DNA of 28,721 bases from HGM04593 sp045654645 (lineage in GTDB: Bacteria; Bacteroidota; Bacteroidia; Bacteroidales; Bacteroidaceae). The stretch spans positions 1-28,721 of the forward strand of contig JAZONR010000045.1 of assembly GCA_045654645.1 (NCBI GenBank), written 5' to 3'. The translations under genes were made by a program, and so were the position numbers. The notes under the pieces were generated by a model. The model was given only the letters and a program-made list of their open reading frames with translations, was not told the DNA's origin and did no database searches. Shown piece after piece: positions 14,527 through 23,124 of this stretch. The first letter of the stretch is position 1, and the number at the start of each line of letters is the position of its first letter.

Positions 14527-16551
14527 ATGAAAAAGTTTGTTTTGATGATGGTTTTGCTGTTTTCGGCACTGCAGCTCAGTGCACAGCAGCCCGTGAAGGT
14601 CTCAGAGAAAATGGTTAATGAGGCTTCAGAGTGTGTGTTGAATTTTGTTGCTGAGATAGGCGATGGGTACTATATGTATTCTACCGATATTCCTGCAGGG
14701 GGTCCTCGTCCCACAACTCTTAAAATTCGTGAGATAGAGGGTCTTGAGCCTATAGGCAAACTGACTCCTGTGTCTGAACCACACAGCAAGTTCGAGGAGG
14801 CATTCAATATGCAGGTTAATTATTTCGAGCACGAGGCTCTCTTTGTGCAGAAATTCAAACCTGTTGCCGAGAAATACCGCATCAGAGCAACACTTCAATA
14901 TCAGGTGTGCAGCAACGGTGGCTGTATGCCCGGTCGCTACGACTTTGAGATTAGTGGCGAGTGTGTTGTTGCCTCTGTAGGTGCCAAGGCTGAAACCTCT
15001 GTTGCCGGCAAGGCCGAGAAAAAGGTGGCAGCCCCCGTTGAAAACAAGGTTGAAACCCCTGCGGTTGCTCCCGTTGAAACTCCTGTGGTTGTTCCCGCCG
15101 ATACCAAAGCCGACGATGCAGTGGTGGTTCAGCCTCGTCAGAGTGCTGAAAAAGATGCCTGGGCTCCGGTGAAGATGCCCGAAAAGACAAGCAACTCAAT
15201 TTGGATAACATTCCTGTTGGGTCTTGGTGGTGGTTTGTTGGCCTTGCTCACTCCTTGTGTCTGGCCCATCATTCCAATGACAGTGAGCTTCTTCCTAAAA
15301 CGTGCAAAGGGGCAGCGTCAGGCAATAAAGGAGGCGTTTATCTATGGTGCTTCAATAGTTGTAATCTATCTGCTTCTTGGTTTGGCTGTTGCGCTTATTT
15401 TTGGCCCGGCGGCGCTCAATGAGTTGGCTACGAATGCCTACTTTAATGTATTCTTCTTCCTTATGCTCATTGTGTTCGGTGCCTCCTTCCTTGGCGGTTT
15501 CGAGATAAAGCTCCCATCGTCTTGGACAAACAAGGTCGATGAGAAGGCAAGCAACACCACAGGTCTGCTCAGCATCTTCCTTATGGCTTTCACATTGGCG
15601 CTTGTCTCATTCTCTTGCACAGGTCCCATCATTGGCTTCCTGCTTGTTGAGGCCACAACATCGGGCGATATCTTTGGCCCGGCTGCCGGAATGTTTGGCT
15701 TTGCCCTTGCTCTTGCGTTGCCATTTACACTGTTTGCTATATTCCCCTCAATGCTGAAGCAGGCTCCCCGTTCCGGTGGTTGGATGAATACAATCAAGGT
15801 TGTTCTTGGTTTTGTGGAGATTGCCTTTGCTCTAAAATTCCTCTCTGTGGCCGACCTCACAAAGGGTTGGGGTATTCTCGACAGGGAGACATTCCTTGCA
15901 TTGTGGATAGCTTTGTTCACTCTTCTTGGTCTCTATCTGCTCAAGATTATACGTCTGCCTCACGATGACCCCGAGGAGAAAACAACCGGTGTAACAGGTT
16001 TCTTTATGGCACTGCTTTCATTTGCCTTTGCAATATATATGGTTCCCGGTCTTTGGGGTGCGCCTTGCAAGGCTATCAGCGCATTTGCGCCTCCTGCCTC
16101 TACACAGGATTTCAGCCTCTATGACAATACCTTCAAGTCTGATACACACGACTATGAGGAGGCTCTGAAAATGAGCCGTGAGCAGAACAAGCCAATCTTC
16201 CTCGACTTCACTGGTTATGGCTGTGTGAATTGCCGCGAAATGGAGACTGCTGTGCTTGGCGAGGCAGCCGTGCTGGATATTTTGCGCGAGGACTACATTG
16301 TGGCTTCTCTGTATGTCGATGACAGGACTCCGCTTGACAAGGCTTTCATTGGACAGGATGGCCTTGAGTATAACGAGGTTGGAGAGAAATGGAGCTACCT
16401 TCAGAAGCATAAGTTTGGCGAGCTTTCGCAGCCATTCTATGTTCTTGTGGATGCCAATGGACAGCCATTGAACGGCTCATTTGCCTTTAAGAAGGATGTT
16501 GGTGCTTTCATAGACTTCCTAAATGAAGGATTGAAGAATTTCAAGAGATAA
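14527..16551 (+). CDS. dsbD: Thiol:disulfide interchange protein DsbD
   Basis: DsbD carries electrons from cytoplasmic thioredoxin through the inner membrane to periplasmic thiols. The 675-residue protein has a signal peptide (1-19, cleavage LSA before Gln20), an N-terminal immunoglobulin-like domain with Cys128 and Cys133, and a low-complexity linker rich in Ala, Val, Pro, Glu and Lys (about 147-218). A membrane domain of about eight helices contains the redox pair Cys244 (TPCVWP) and Cys364 (SCTGP). A C-terminal thioredoxin domain has Cys566-Val-Asn-Cys569. All three redox centres are present. The ATG at 14527 is used, because a TTG at 14497 would put ten residues before the signal peptide. 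The upstream methyltransferase gene ends 30 nt before it. Confidence 0.95.
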   Translation: MKKFVLMMVLLFSALQLSAQQPVKVSEKMVNEASECVLNFVAEIGDGYYMYSTDIPAGGPRPTTLKIREIEGLEPIGKLTPVSEPHSKFEEAFNMQVNYFEHEALFVQKFKPVAEKYRIRATLQYQVCSNGGCMPGRYDFEISGECVVASVGAKAETSVAGKAEKKVAAPVENKVETPAVAPVETPVVVPADTKADDAVVVQPRQSAEKDAWAPVKMPEKTSNSIWITFLLGLGGGLLALLTPCVWPIIPMTVSFFLKRAKGQRQAIKEAFIYGASIVVIYLLLGLAVALIFGPAALNELATNAYFNVFFFLMLIVFGASFLGGFEIKLPSSWTNKVDEKASNTTGLLSIFLMAFTLALVSFSCTGPIIGFLLVEATTSGDIFGPAAGMFGFALALALPFTLFAIFPSMLKQAPRSGGWMNTIKVVLGFVEIAFALKFLSVADLTKGWGILDRETFLALWIALFTLLGLYLLKIIRLPHDDPEEKTTGVTGFFMALLSFAFAIYMVPGLWGAPCKAISAFAPPASTQDFSLYDNTFKSDTHDYEEALKMSREQNKPIFLDFTGYGCVNCREMETAVLGEAAVLDILREDYIVASLYVDDRTPLDKAFIGQDGLEYNEVGEKWSYLQKHKFGELSQPFYVLVDANGQPLNGSFAFKKDVGAFIDFLNEGLKNFKR

Positions 16552-16576
16552 TCTCCTGTTTCTGCTAAAATCTATA

Positions 16577-16595
16577 ACGGCTGCCAGGCTGCCGT
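16577..16595. repeat. Short near-palindrome between dsbD and the GH3 gene
   Basis: ACGGCTGCC and GGCTGCCGT flank a central A with one mismatched pair. There is no T-run after it, so it is not a typical terminator. It may be an operator or chance. The rest of 16552-16662 shows no clear promoter. Confidence 0.3.
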
Positions 16596-16662
16596 CAGAA
16601 AATAACCAAACAGCATTGCAAGTATCGGGAGTCCCTGCACTGTTGTGTAAAAAAGAGAGAAT

Positions 16663-18171
16663 ATGAATTTTACCGGTATTGTAAAGCCCTTTCTTCTTAA
16701 TAGGGCCGGAAAGATAGCAAATTATGCAACGTATACCGAGAGTATACAACGTGATGTTCTCAAGCGACTCATAAAAAATGCGTCGGCAACAGAGTGGGGC
16801 ATAAAACACGGTTATTCCAGCATTGCGAATTATGAGCAGTTTGCAAAGGCTGTTGCTGTCCAAGACTATGAGAGCCTGAAGGGGTATATTGACCGTATGC
16901 GCCAGGGCGAGAAAGATGTTCTTTGGAAGGGGCGTTGCAAGTGGTTTGCCAAGTCATCGGGCACAACTAATGACAAGAGTAAATTTATACCGGTTACACC
17001 TGCCGGTTTGCAGAACGTACACTACAAGGGAGGATACGATGTTGTTGCACAGTATATTGCCAACAACCCCTCAAGCCGTATGTTTGCAGGCAGGGCTCTT
17101 ATACTTGGTGGTAGCCACGCACCTAATTATGACCTTCCGGGCAGCCTTGTTGGCGACCTCAGCGCCATACTCATTGAGAACTGCAGTACATTTGTGAATA
17201 TGTTCCGCATTCCGGGAAAAGAGGTTGCCCTGCTCCCCGATTTCGAGGAGAAGATGGACAAGATTGCCCGTTTGGCAAGCAGAGCCAATGTAACTAATCT
17301 GTCGGGTGTGCCCTCGTGGATGATGGCTGTGCTTAAACATATGCTCGATATTACAGGTAAAACAAGTGTCGATGAGGTGTGGCCCAATCTCGAGGTCTTC
17401 TTTCACGGTGGCGTTGCTTTTACTCCCTATCGCGAGCAATACAAGCAGCTGATACGCAGCAGCGAAATGAAATATATGGAGACCTACAATGCAAGTGAGG
17501 GTTTCTTCGGCATACAGAACGACCCCCTCGACCCTGCAATGCTCCTTATGATAGACTATGATGTCTTCTATGAGTTTATACCGTTCGAGGACCTCGATTT
17601 GCCCAATCCGCGTGTTTTGCCCCTGTGGGAGGTGGAGATTGGTAAAAACTATGCGATGCTGATATCAACATCTTGCGGCTTGTGGCGTTATATGATAGGC
17701 GACACTGTGCGCTTCACAAGCAAGGACCCCTATAAGTTTGTAATCACCGGCCGCACAAAACACTTCATAAATGCCTTTGGAGAGGAACTTATTGTGGAGA
17801 ATGCCGAGAAGGGTCTGATGGTAGCCTGTGAGGCAACATCGGCCAAGGTGCTTGAGTATACTGCTGCGCCTGTTTTTATGGACGCCGATGCAAAGTGCCG
17901 CCACCAGTGGCTCATAGAGTTTGCCCAGGAGCCGTCATCATTGGAGAAGTTTGCCGATATTCTTGATGAGGCGTTGCAGCAGATAAACTCGGACTATGAG
18001 GCCAAGCGCTACAAGAACAAGACAATGCAGAGGCTTGAGATTGTTGCGGCCCGCAAGGGACTTTTCAACGACTGGCTCAAAAGCATCGGTAAGCTGGGCG
18101 GGCAGCACAAGGTGCCGCGTCTCAGCAACAGCCGCAAACACATTGAAGAACTACTTGAAATGAACAAATAA
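16663..18171 (+). CDS. GH3-family (auxin-responsive-like) acyl-adenylate enzyme
   Basis: A 502-residue member of the GH3 superfamily, relatives of plant acyl-acid amido synthetases that adenylate a carboxylic acid and join it to an amine. Visible nucleotide-site motifs are AKSSGTTNDKSKFIP (SSGTT at 98-102), YNASEGFF (275-282) and LWRYMIGDTVRF (340-350), followed by TGRTKHFINAFGEEL. The length and order match bacterial GH3 proteins, which are widespread in Bacteroidetes but have no agreed substrate. It opens a five-gene run in which the next gene begins at the base after its stop. Activity as an amide or ester synthetase is inferred from the fold, and the acid and amine partners are unknown. 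Confidence 0.9.
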   Translation: MNFTGIVKPFLLNRAGKIANYATYTESIQRDVLKRLIKNASATEWGIKHGYSSIANYEQFAKAVAVQDYESLKGYIDRMRQGEKDVLWKGRCKWFAKSSGTTNDKSKFIPVTPAGLQNVHYKGGYDVVAQYIANNPSSRMFAGRALILGGSHAPNYDLPGSLVGDLSAILIENCSTFVNMFRIPGKEVALLPDFEEKMDKIARLASRANVTNLSGVPSWMMAVLKHMLDITGKTSVDEVWPNLEVFFHGGVAFTPYREQYKQLIRSSEMKYMETYNASEGFFGIQNDPLDPAMLLMIDYDVFYEFIPFEDLDLPNPRVLPLWEVEIGKNYAMLISTSCGLWRYMIGDTVRFTSKDPYKFVITGRTKHFINAFGEELIVENAEKGLMVACEATSAKVLEYTAAPVFMDADAKCRHQWLIEFAQEPSSLEKFADILDEALQQINSDYEAKRYKNKTMQRLEIVAARKGLFNDWLKSIGKLGGQHKVPRLSNSRKHIEELLEMNK

Positions 18172-20091
18172 ATGAAGATAGGGCATTTGGCAATAACGGC
18201 ATTTGTGCTTTCGCTCATAGGTTGCGCAAGCATTGGGTCGCCCGACGGCGGCCCCTACGACGAGGACCCGCCGGTTCTTCTCGAGGCGAAGCCTGCGCTC
18301 AATGCAAAGAACGTGAGCGTCTCCAATGTTACGCTCGAGTTCAATGAGAATATAAAACTGGAGAATGCCTTTGAGAAGGTCGTTGTTTCGCCTCCGCAGT
18401 TGCAGATGCCGGTCATAAAGAGCTATGGCAAGAAGGTTACTGTCGAGTTGCTCGATTCTCTAAAGCCCAATACCACCTACTCCATTGATTTTGGCGATGC
18501 CATAGTAGACAACAACGAGGGCAATCCCTATGAGAATTTTGCCTATGTATTCTCTACCGGCGACCAGGTAGATACGTTGGCAGTGTCGGGCACAGTGCTC
18601 AATGCCGAAAATCTTGAGCCCATAAAAGGAATGGTTGTGGGTTTACATTCTAATGTAAATGATACAGCATTCTCAAAGCTGCCGTTCGACCGCGTTTCGC
18701 GCACCGACTCTCGTGGCCGCTTTACAATAAAAGGTATAGCGCCGGGTAAGTATCGCGTATACGCCCTTTCCGATGCCAATCAGAACTTCCTTTTCGACCA
18801 AAAGAGCGAGGCCATTGCATTTATGGATGCAACAATGGAACCTTTTGCAACACCGGCAGTGCGCCCCGATACCGTGTGGCGCGACAGTCTCACTATTGAT
18901 ACTATTCATTATGTGAACTACACCCGTTTTCAGCCCGATGACATTGTGTTAAAGGCTTTCAAAGAGGAGTTTCTCACTCAATACCTTGTAAAATATGTGC
19001 GCGACCCGCACAACAGACTCACACTCTATTTTGCGGCGCCCAACAACGAATTGCCGGTGATTAAAGGGCTTGGCGTGGAGCTTGACGGCGCCTATCTGCT
19101 CGAGAGAAGCGCAAAGATGGACACGCTTGTCTATTGGTTCAAAGACTCCTTGCTCTATCGCAACGATACACTCTCATTTGCACTCTCCTACAAAGCTATC
19201 GATGACGCCGGTGCTCCCATCGAGAGGTGCGACACTGTCTATGCATCGGCAAAAAGACGCTGGCAGACGGTTGTGAAACAGCAGCAAAAGAAGCGCGAGG
19301 AGGAAGAGAAGGCCTTTTTGCGCGAAGAGAAACGCAAGGAGGGTTATGACGAGAACAATCCCCCCGTCTATGTACCCAAGACCAAGGTGCTGCCGGTGCG
19401 CTTCACCGGAGGCTCGCTTATGGACCTCGATGCTGTGTGTCGTTTCCAGTTTGATGAGCCGTTGCTTAGCATCGACACTTCGGCTATTGTGGTAGAACAG
19501 CTTGTAGACACCCTTTGGGTGCCCATTGACAGGGTGTTTGAACAAGACAGCATAAGGATGCGCGATTATCACATATACGCAGCTTGGCGTCCCGAACAAA
19601 CCTATCGCGTGAGTGCCGACTCGGCCGCTTTCAAAGGGCTTTATGGCGGTGTTTCCGAGGCCTTTGCCAGCGAGATGAAGTTCCGCTCGCTCGATGATTA
19701 TGCTGTGCTCACTGTCAATATCAGAGGTGTTGGCAACAATGGCATTGTGCAGCTGCTCGATCCCAACGAGAAAGTCGTTAAAACCGAAAAGTGTGTGAAC
19801 GGGCGTTGTGCCTTCTACTTTATAGCTCCCGGCACCTACTATTTGCGTCTGCTCATCGATGAGAACGGTAACGGCAAATGGGATACAGGCGACTTTGCCA
19901 AGGGAATACAGCCTGAACGTGTCTACTACTATCCCCATAAGCTCGACCTGATGGCACTCTTTGAGTATTCGCAGGATGACTGGGACATAAACCTGCCGTT
20001 CAATGAGCAGAAACCGCTTGATATAACCAAGCAGAAACCCGATAAAGAACGTCGTAAAACAAACCGTAACGCAACACGTAAATTCAAATAA
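18172..20091 (+). CDS. Lipoprotein with N-terminal Ig-like (Big_5-type) domain
   Basis: A 639-residue lipoprotein with lipobox LIGC at Cys18. Residues about 35-135 (PPVLLEAKPALNAKNVSVSNVTLEFNENI..., ending in YVFSTGD) fit the bacterial Ig-like Big_5 pattern. A carboxypeptidase-like beta domain follows, with GRFTIKGIAPGKYRVYAL near 183-200. A charged helix rich in Glu and Lys lies around 370-395, a second GxYxLRLLIDENGNGKWDTGDF segment near 560-580, and the C-terminus is basic. Bacteroidetes carry homologues of unknown role. The start follows the GH3 stop directly, implying coupled translation. An envelope structural or adhesive role is likely but not shown. Confidence 0.88.
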   Translation: MKIGHLAITAFVLSLIGCASIGSPDGGPYDEDPPVLLEAKPALNAKNVSVSNVTLEFNENIKLENAFEKVVVSPPQLQMPVIKSYGKKVTVELLDSLKPNTTYSIDFGDAIVDNNEGNPYENFAYVFSTGDQVDTLAVSGTVLNAENLEPIKGMVVGLHSNVNDTAFSKLPFDRVSRTDSRGRFTIKGIAPGKYRVYALSDANQNFLFDQKSEAIAFMDATMEPFATPAVRPDTVWRDSLTIDTIHYVNYTRFQPDDIVLKAFKEEFLTQYLVKYVRDPHNRLTLYFAAPNNELPVIKGLGVELDGAYLLERSAKMDTLVYWFKDSLLYRNDTLSFALSYKAIDDAGAPIERCDTVYASAKRRWQTVVKQQQKKREEEEKAFLREEKRKEGYDENNPPVYVPKTKVLPVRFTGGSLMDLDAVCRFQFDEPLLSIDTSAIVVEQLVDTLWVPIDRVFEQDSIRMRDYHIYAAWRPEQTYRVSADSAAFKGLYGGVSEAFASEMKFRSLDDYAVLTVNIRGVGNNGIVQLLDPNEKVVKTEKCVNGRCAFYFIAPGTYYLRLLIDENGNGKWDTGDFAKGIQPERVYYYPHKLDLMALFEYSQDDWDINLPFNEQKPLDITKQKPDKERRKTNRNATRKFK

Positions 20092-20109
20092 CAAAATATA
20101 CAACCAATT

Positions 20110-21585
20110 ATGGAAAACAAGTTTATGATATACAACACGCTCTCTCGCAAGAAAGAGCTTTTTGAGCCGCTCAATGCCCCCAATGTGGGTCTCTATGTGT
20201 GCGGCCCCACAGTCTATGGCCCTGCCCATCTTGGGCACGCCCGTCCTGCAATAACATTCGACGTGCTGTTCCGCTACCTCAAAAACCTCGGCTACAAGGT
20301 GCGCTATGTGCGTAATATCACTGACGTGGGCCACCTCGAGCACGATGCCGATGAGGGTGAGGACAAGATAGCAAAGAAAGCGCGTCTTGAGCAGGTTGAG
20401 CCAATGGAGGTTGTGCAGCAGTACACTCTTCACTATCACAAGGTGATGGATGCACTCAACGTGCTGCCTCCCAGCATTGAGCCGCACGCTTCGGGGCACA
20501 TCATAGAGCAGATTGAACTTGTGAAGGAGATTCTCGATAATGGTTTCGCCTATGAGAGCCAGGGCTCGGTCTATTTCGATGTTGCCAAGTATGACAAGGC
20601 ACACAAATATGGCGTTCTTTCGGGCCGCAACCTTGAGGATGTGCTCAACACTACCCGTGAACTTGATGGTCAGGATGAGAAACGCAACCCTGCCGATTTT
20701 GCCTTGTGGAAGTGTGCACAGCCCGAGCATATTATGCGCTGGCCCTCGCCCTGGAGCAACGGATTTCCCGGCTGGCATTGCGAATGTACTGCAATGGGAC
20801 GCAAATATCTTGGCGAGCAGTTCGATATTCACGGTGGTGGTATGGACCTTGTCTTCCCTCATCACGAGTGTGAGATTGCGCAGGGTAAGGCTGCTATGGG
20901 GCACGATGTGGTGAAGTATTGGATGCACAACAATATGATAACCATCAACGGCACCAAGATGGGCAAGTCTTTGGGTAACTTCATAACCCTTGATGAGTTC
21001 TTCACCGGCACACACAAACTGCTTGCACAGGCCTATACGCCTATGACAATACGTTTCTTCATACTTCAGGCACACTATCGCAGCACTGTGGACTTCAGCA
21101 ATGAGGCACTTCAGGCAGCCGAGAAGGGCTTGCAGCGTCTGCTCGAGGCCCACAAGACCCTTTGTGGCCTTGCTGCGTCGGGCGAGACAACTGCCGATGT
21201 GGCTTCTTTGCGTCAGAAGTGCTACGATGCAATGAATGATGATATGAACACCGCACAGGTTATTTCGCACCTCTTTGATGCGTCGCGCGTCATCAATCAG
21301 ATAGCCGACAAGAAGGCCACAATCAGCGAGGCCGACCTTGCCGAGCTCAAGGATACATTCCACCTTTTTGCATTTGGTATCCTTGGCCTAAAGGAGGAGC
21401 GTGGCTCTGACAGTGGTCGCGAGGAGGCATTTGGCAAGGTGGTGGATATGTTGCTTCAGCAGCGTCAGATTGCCAAGGCCAACAAGGATTGGGCTACCAG
21501 CGACAAGATAAGAAACGAACTTGCCGAGTTGGGTTTTGAAATTAAGGACGGCAAGGAGGGTACAACCTGGAAATTGAACCGTTGA
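20110..21585 (+). CDS. cysS: Cysteine--tRNA ligase
   Basis: CysRS charges tRNA-Cys with cysteine using ATP. The 491-residue class I synthetase has HLGH at 40-43 as the HIGH motif and KMGKS at 283-287 as KMSKS. The zinc ligands that sort Cys from Ser match those of E. coli: Cys31, Cys226 (ECTAM), His251 and Glu255 (HHECE, where E. coli has HHENE). It lies third in the five-gene run, 18 nt after the lipoprotein gene and 4 nt before the cyclase gene. Confidence 0.98.
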   Translation: MENKFMIYNTLSRKKELFEPLNAPNVGLYVCGPTVYGPAHLGHARPAITFDVLFRYLKNLGYKVRYVRNITDVGHLEHDADEGEDKIAKKARLEQVEPMEVVQQYTLHYHKVMDALNVLPPSIEPHASGHIIEQIELVKEILDNGFAYESQGSVYFDVAKYDKAHKYGVLSGRNLEDVLNTTRELDGQDEKRNPADFALWKCAQPEHIMRWPSPWSNGFPGWHCECTAMGRKYLGEQFDIHGGGMDLVFPHHECEIAQGKAAMGHDVVKYWMHNNMITINGTKMGKSLGNFITLDEFFTGTHKLLAQAYTPMTIRFFILQAHYRSTVDFSNEALQAAEKGLQRLLEAHKTLCGLAASGETTADVASLRQKCYDAMNDDMNTAQVISHLFDASRVINQIADKKATISEADLAELKDTFHLFAFGILGLKEERGSDSGREEAFGKVVDMLLQQRQIAKANKDWATSDKIRNELAELGFEIKDGKEGTTWKLNR

Positions 21586-21589
21586 AAGG

Positions 21590-22621
21590 ATGAGATACAG
21601 TGCATATTTTCTGCTTATAGCCCTGCTCTTCATCAGTTGCGGCAGCAGTCCCAAAGGTGGCACATCACAGCCTGTGCAGCAGCCCAAGAAGGGGGTTGCC
21701 GCACAGCCCACAGTTGTGGAGCCCGCTGTAATTGTTCCTGCTTTTGATGCCGATAGTGCATACAGCTTCATCTCGAAACAGGTGGCGTTTGGCCCCCGCG
21801 TGCCCGGCACTGCAACGCACCGCAAGTGTGGCGACTATCTTGTAGCAAAGCTCAAAGGGTATGGTGCCGATGTTGTTACACAGGATGTTGAACTGAAGGC
21901 CTACAATGGAGATAGGCTAAAGGCACGCAACATCATTGCACAGTTTCAGCCCCAAAAGCAGCAGCGCGTGATGCTCTTTGCTCACTGGGATACACGCCCT
22001 TGGGCCGATTCCGACCCCGACAAGGCCAATCACTATAAGCCTATAGACGGTGCCAACGACGGTGGTAGCGGTGTTGGTGTGTTGCTTGAGGTTGCCCGTC
22101 AGCTATCGATGGTGCCAACGACGGTGGGTGTAGACATCATATTCTTCGATGCCGAGGATTATGGCCTGCACGAAAATGATATTGCAAAGTATTCGGGCAA
22201 CAGCAACTCCTGGGCGCTTGGCTCGCAATATTGGTCTCGTTTCCCTCACAAGGCGGGCTATAACCCAATGTATGGAATTCTGCTCGACATTGTGGGTGCT
22301 CCCGGCTCACGTTTCTGCCAGGAATACTACTCTTTGCAGTTTGCCCCCGGCCTTGTAAATCGTGTGTGGGACTGGGCATCACGCCTTGGTTACGAAGGCT
22401 ATTTTGTGAATGAAGAGGGTGGTGCCATAACCGATGACCACTACTATGTGAACCGTGTTGGCGGTATTCCTTGCATAAACATAATAAACTGCGACCCCGA
22501 GAGCCCTAACGGTTTCGGGCCTCATCATCACACGCTCAAGGACAATATGTCGTGGATAGATACAAATACACTCAAGGCCGTGGGCCAAACAGTGCTTACA
22601 GTAATATATAACGAAAAGTAA
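21590..22621 (+). CDS. Glutaminyl-peptide cyclotransferase (glutaminyl cyclase), M28-like lipoprotein
   Basis: Animal-type glutaminyl cyclases turn N-terminal Gln into pyroglutamate, and Bacteroidetes such as Porphyromonas and Prevotella have membrane-anchored homologues. The 343 residues carry a lipobox ending at Cys17, a Pro/Gln-rich spacer (18-50), and an M28-type metal site. The visible parts are AHWDTRPWAD, Asp157 in GANDGGSG, the acidic pair Glu189-Asp190 in FFDAEDYG (equivalent to Glu201-Glu202 of human QC), Asp233 in LLDIVGAPG (equivalent to human Asp248) and the His cluster at 312-314. The LLDIVGAPG match favours cyclase over aminopeptidase. No acidic surface-export signal follows Cys17, so it is probably periplasm-facing. 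The sufE start overlaps its stop by 1 nt. Confidence 0.88.
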   Translation: MRYSAYFLLIALLFISCGSSPKGGTSQPVQQPKKGVAAQPTVVEPAVIVPAFDADSAYSFISKQVAFGPRVPGTATHRKCGDYLVAKLKGYGADVVTQDVELKAYNGDRLKARNIIAQFQPQKQQRVMLFAHWDTRPWADSDPDKANHYKPIDGANDGGSGVGVLLEVARQLSMVPTTVGVDIIFFDAEDYGLHENDIAKYSGNSNSWALGSQYWSRFPHKAGYNPMYGILLDIVGAPGSRFCQEYYSLQFAPGLVNRVWDWASRLGYEGYFVNEEGGAITDDHYYVNRVGGIPCINIINCDPESPNGFGPHHHTLKDNMSWIDTNTLKAVGQTVLTVIYNEK

Positions 22622-23049
22622 TGGCTACAATAAAAGAGATACAGGATGAGATAATTGCCGAGTTTGTCGATTTTGAAGACTGGCTTGACCGATATCAGCT
22701 GCTCATTGACCTTGGCAGTGAGCAAGAGGAGCTTCCCGCAGAGTATAAGACCGATAACAATCTCATTGAGGGTTGTCAAAGCCGTGTGTGGCTTCAGGCC
22801 GATTATGTCAATGGAAAGGTCGTTTTTCGCGCCGAGAGCGATGCGCTCATTGTGAAAGGTATTGTTTCTCTGCTCATAAAGGTCTATTCGGGCCGCACTC
22901 CCGATGAGATTCTTGAGAATGAGCCTTATTTTGTTGAGGCTATAGGTCTCAAAGAGCACCTCTCGCCCACACGCAGCAATGGTCTTGTTGCAATGATAAA
23001 GCAGATGAGGCTCTATGCACTTGCCTACAAAGCAAAAGGGAGTATGTAA
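22621..23049 (+). CDS. sufE: SufE-family sulfur acceptor for Fe-S cluster assembly
   Basis: SufE takes persulfide sulfur from the cysteine desulfurase SufS and passes it to the SufBCD scaffold in the cytoplasm. The 142 residues match the family in length, with the acceptor Cys52 in LIEGCQSRVWLQ and the C-terminal GLKEHLSPTRSNGL segment. Its ATG shares one base with the preceding stop. No sufBCDS genes are in the window, so it is separated from the rest of the pathway. It is the last gene of the operon and is followed by a strong terminator. Confidence 0.95.
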   Translation: MATIKEIQDEIIAEFVDFEDWLDRYQLLIDLGSEQEELPAEYKTDNNLIEGCQSRVWLQADYVNGKVVFRAESDALIVKGIVSLLIKVYSGRTPDEILENEPYFVEAIGLKEHLSPTRSNGLVAMIKQMRLYALAYKAKGSM

Positions 23050-23070
23050 AACTGTCAATGTGTTAGTAAT

Positions 23071-23115
23071 ATAACAAAAAAGGTGTTGAGAAATTCTCAA
23101 CACCTTTTTTGTTAT
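23071..23115. terminator. Bidirectional terminator between sufE and the U32 gene
   Basis: A perfect 22-bp inverted repeat (arms 23071-23092 and 23094-23115 around one A) contains GGTGTTGAGAA/TTCTCAACACC flanked by an A-run and a T-run. It therefore fits termination on both strands, for the five-gene run on the left and the U32 gene on the right. Confidence 0.93.
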
Positions 23116-23124
23116 ATCTTTATC

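Noticed and set aside
19174..21363. A 729-codon open frame on the minus strand
   Set aside because: It is antisense to the lipoprotein and cysS genes, which have clear family motifs. Its product shows no recognisable domain and looks like a by-product of the codon bias of the sense genes.
22142..22530. Calling the M28-like lipoprotein an aminopeptidase
   Set aside because: The FFDAEDYG and LLDIVGAPG motifs match animal-type and Bacteroidetes glutaminyl cyclases better, although assay would be decisive.
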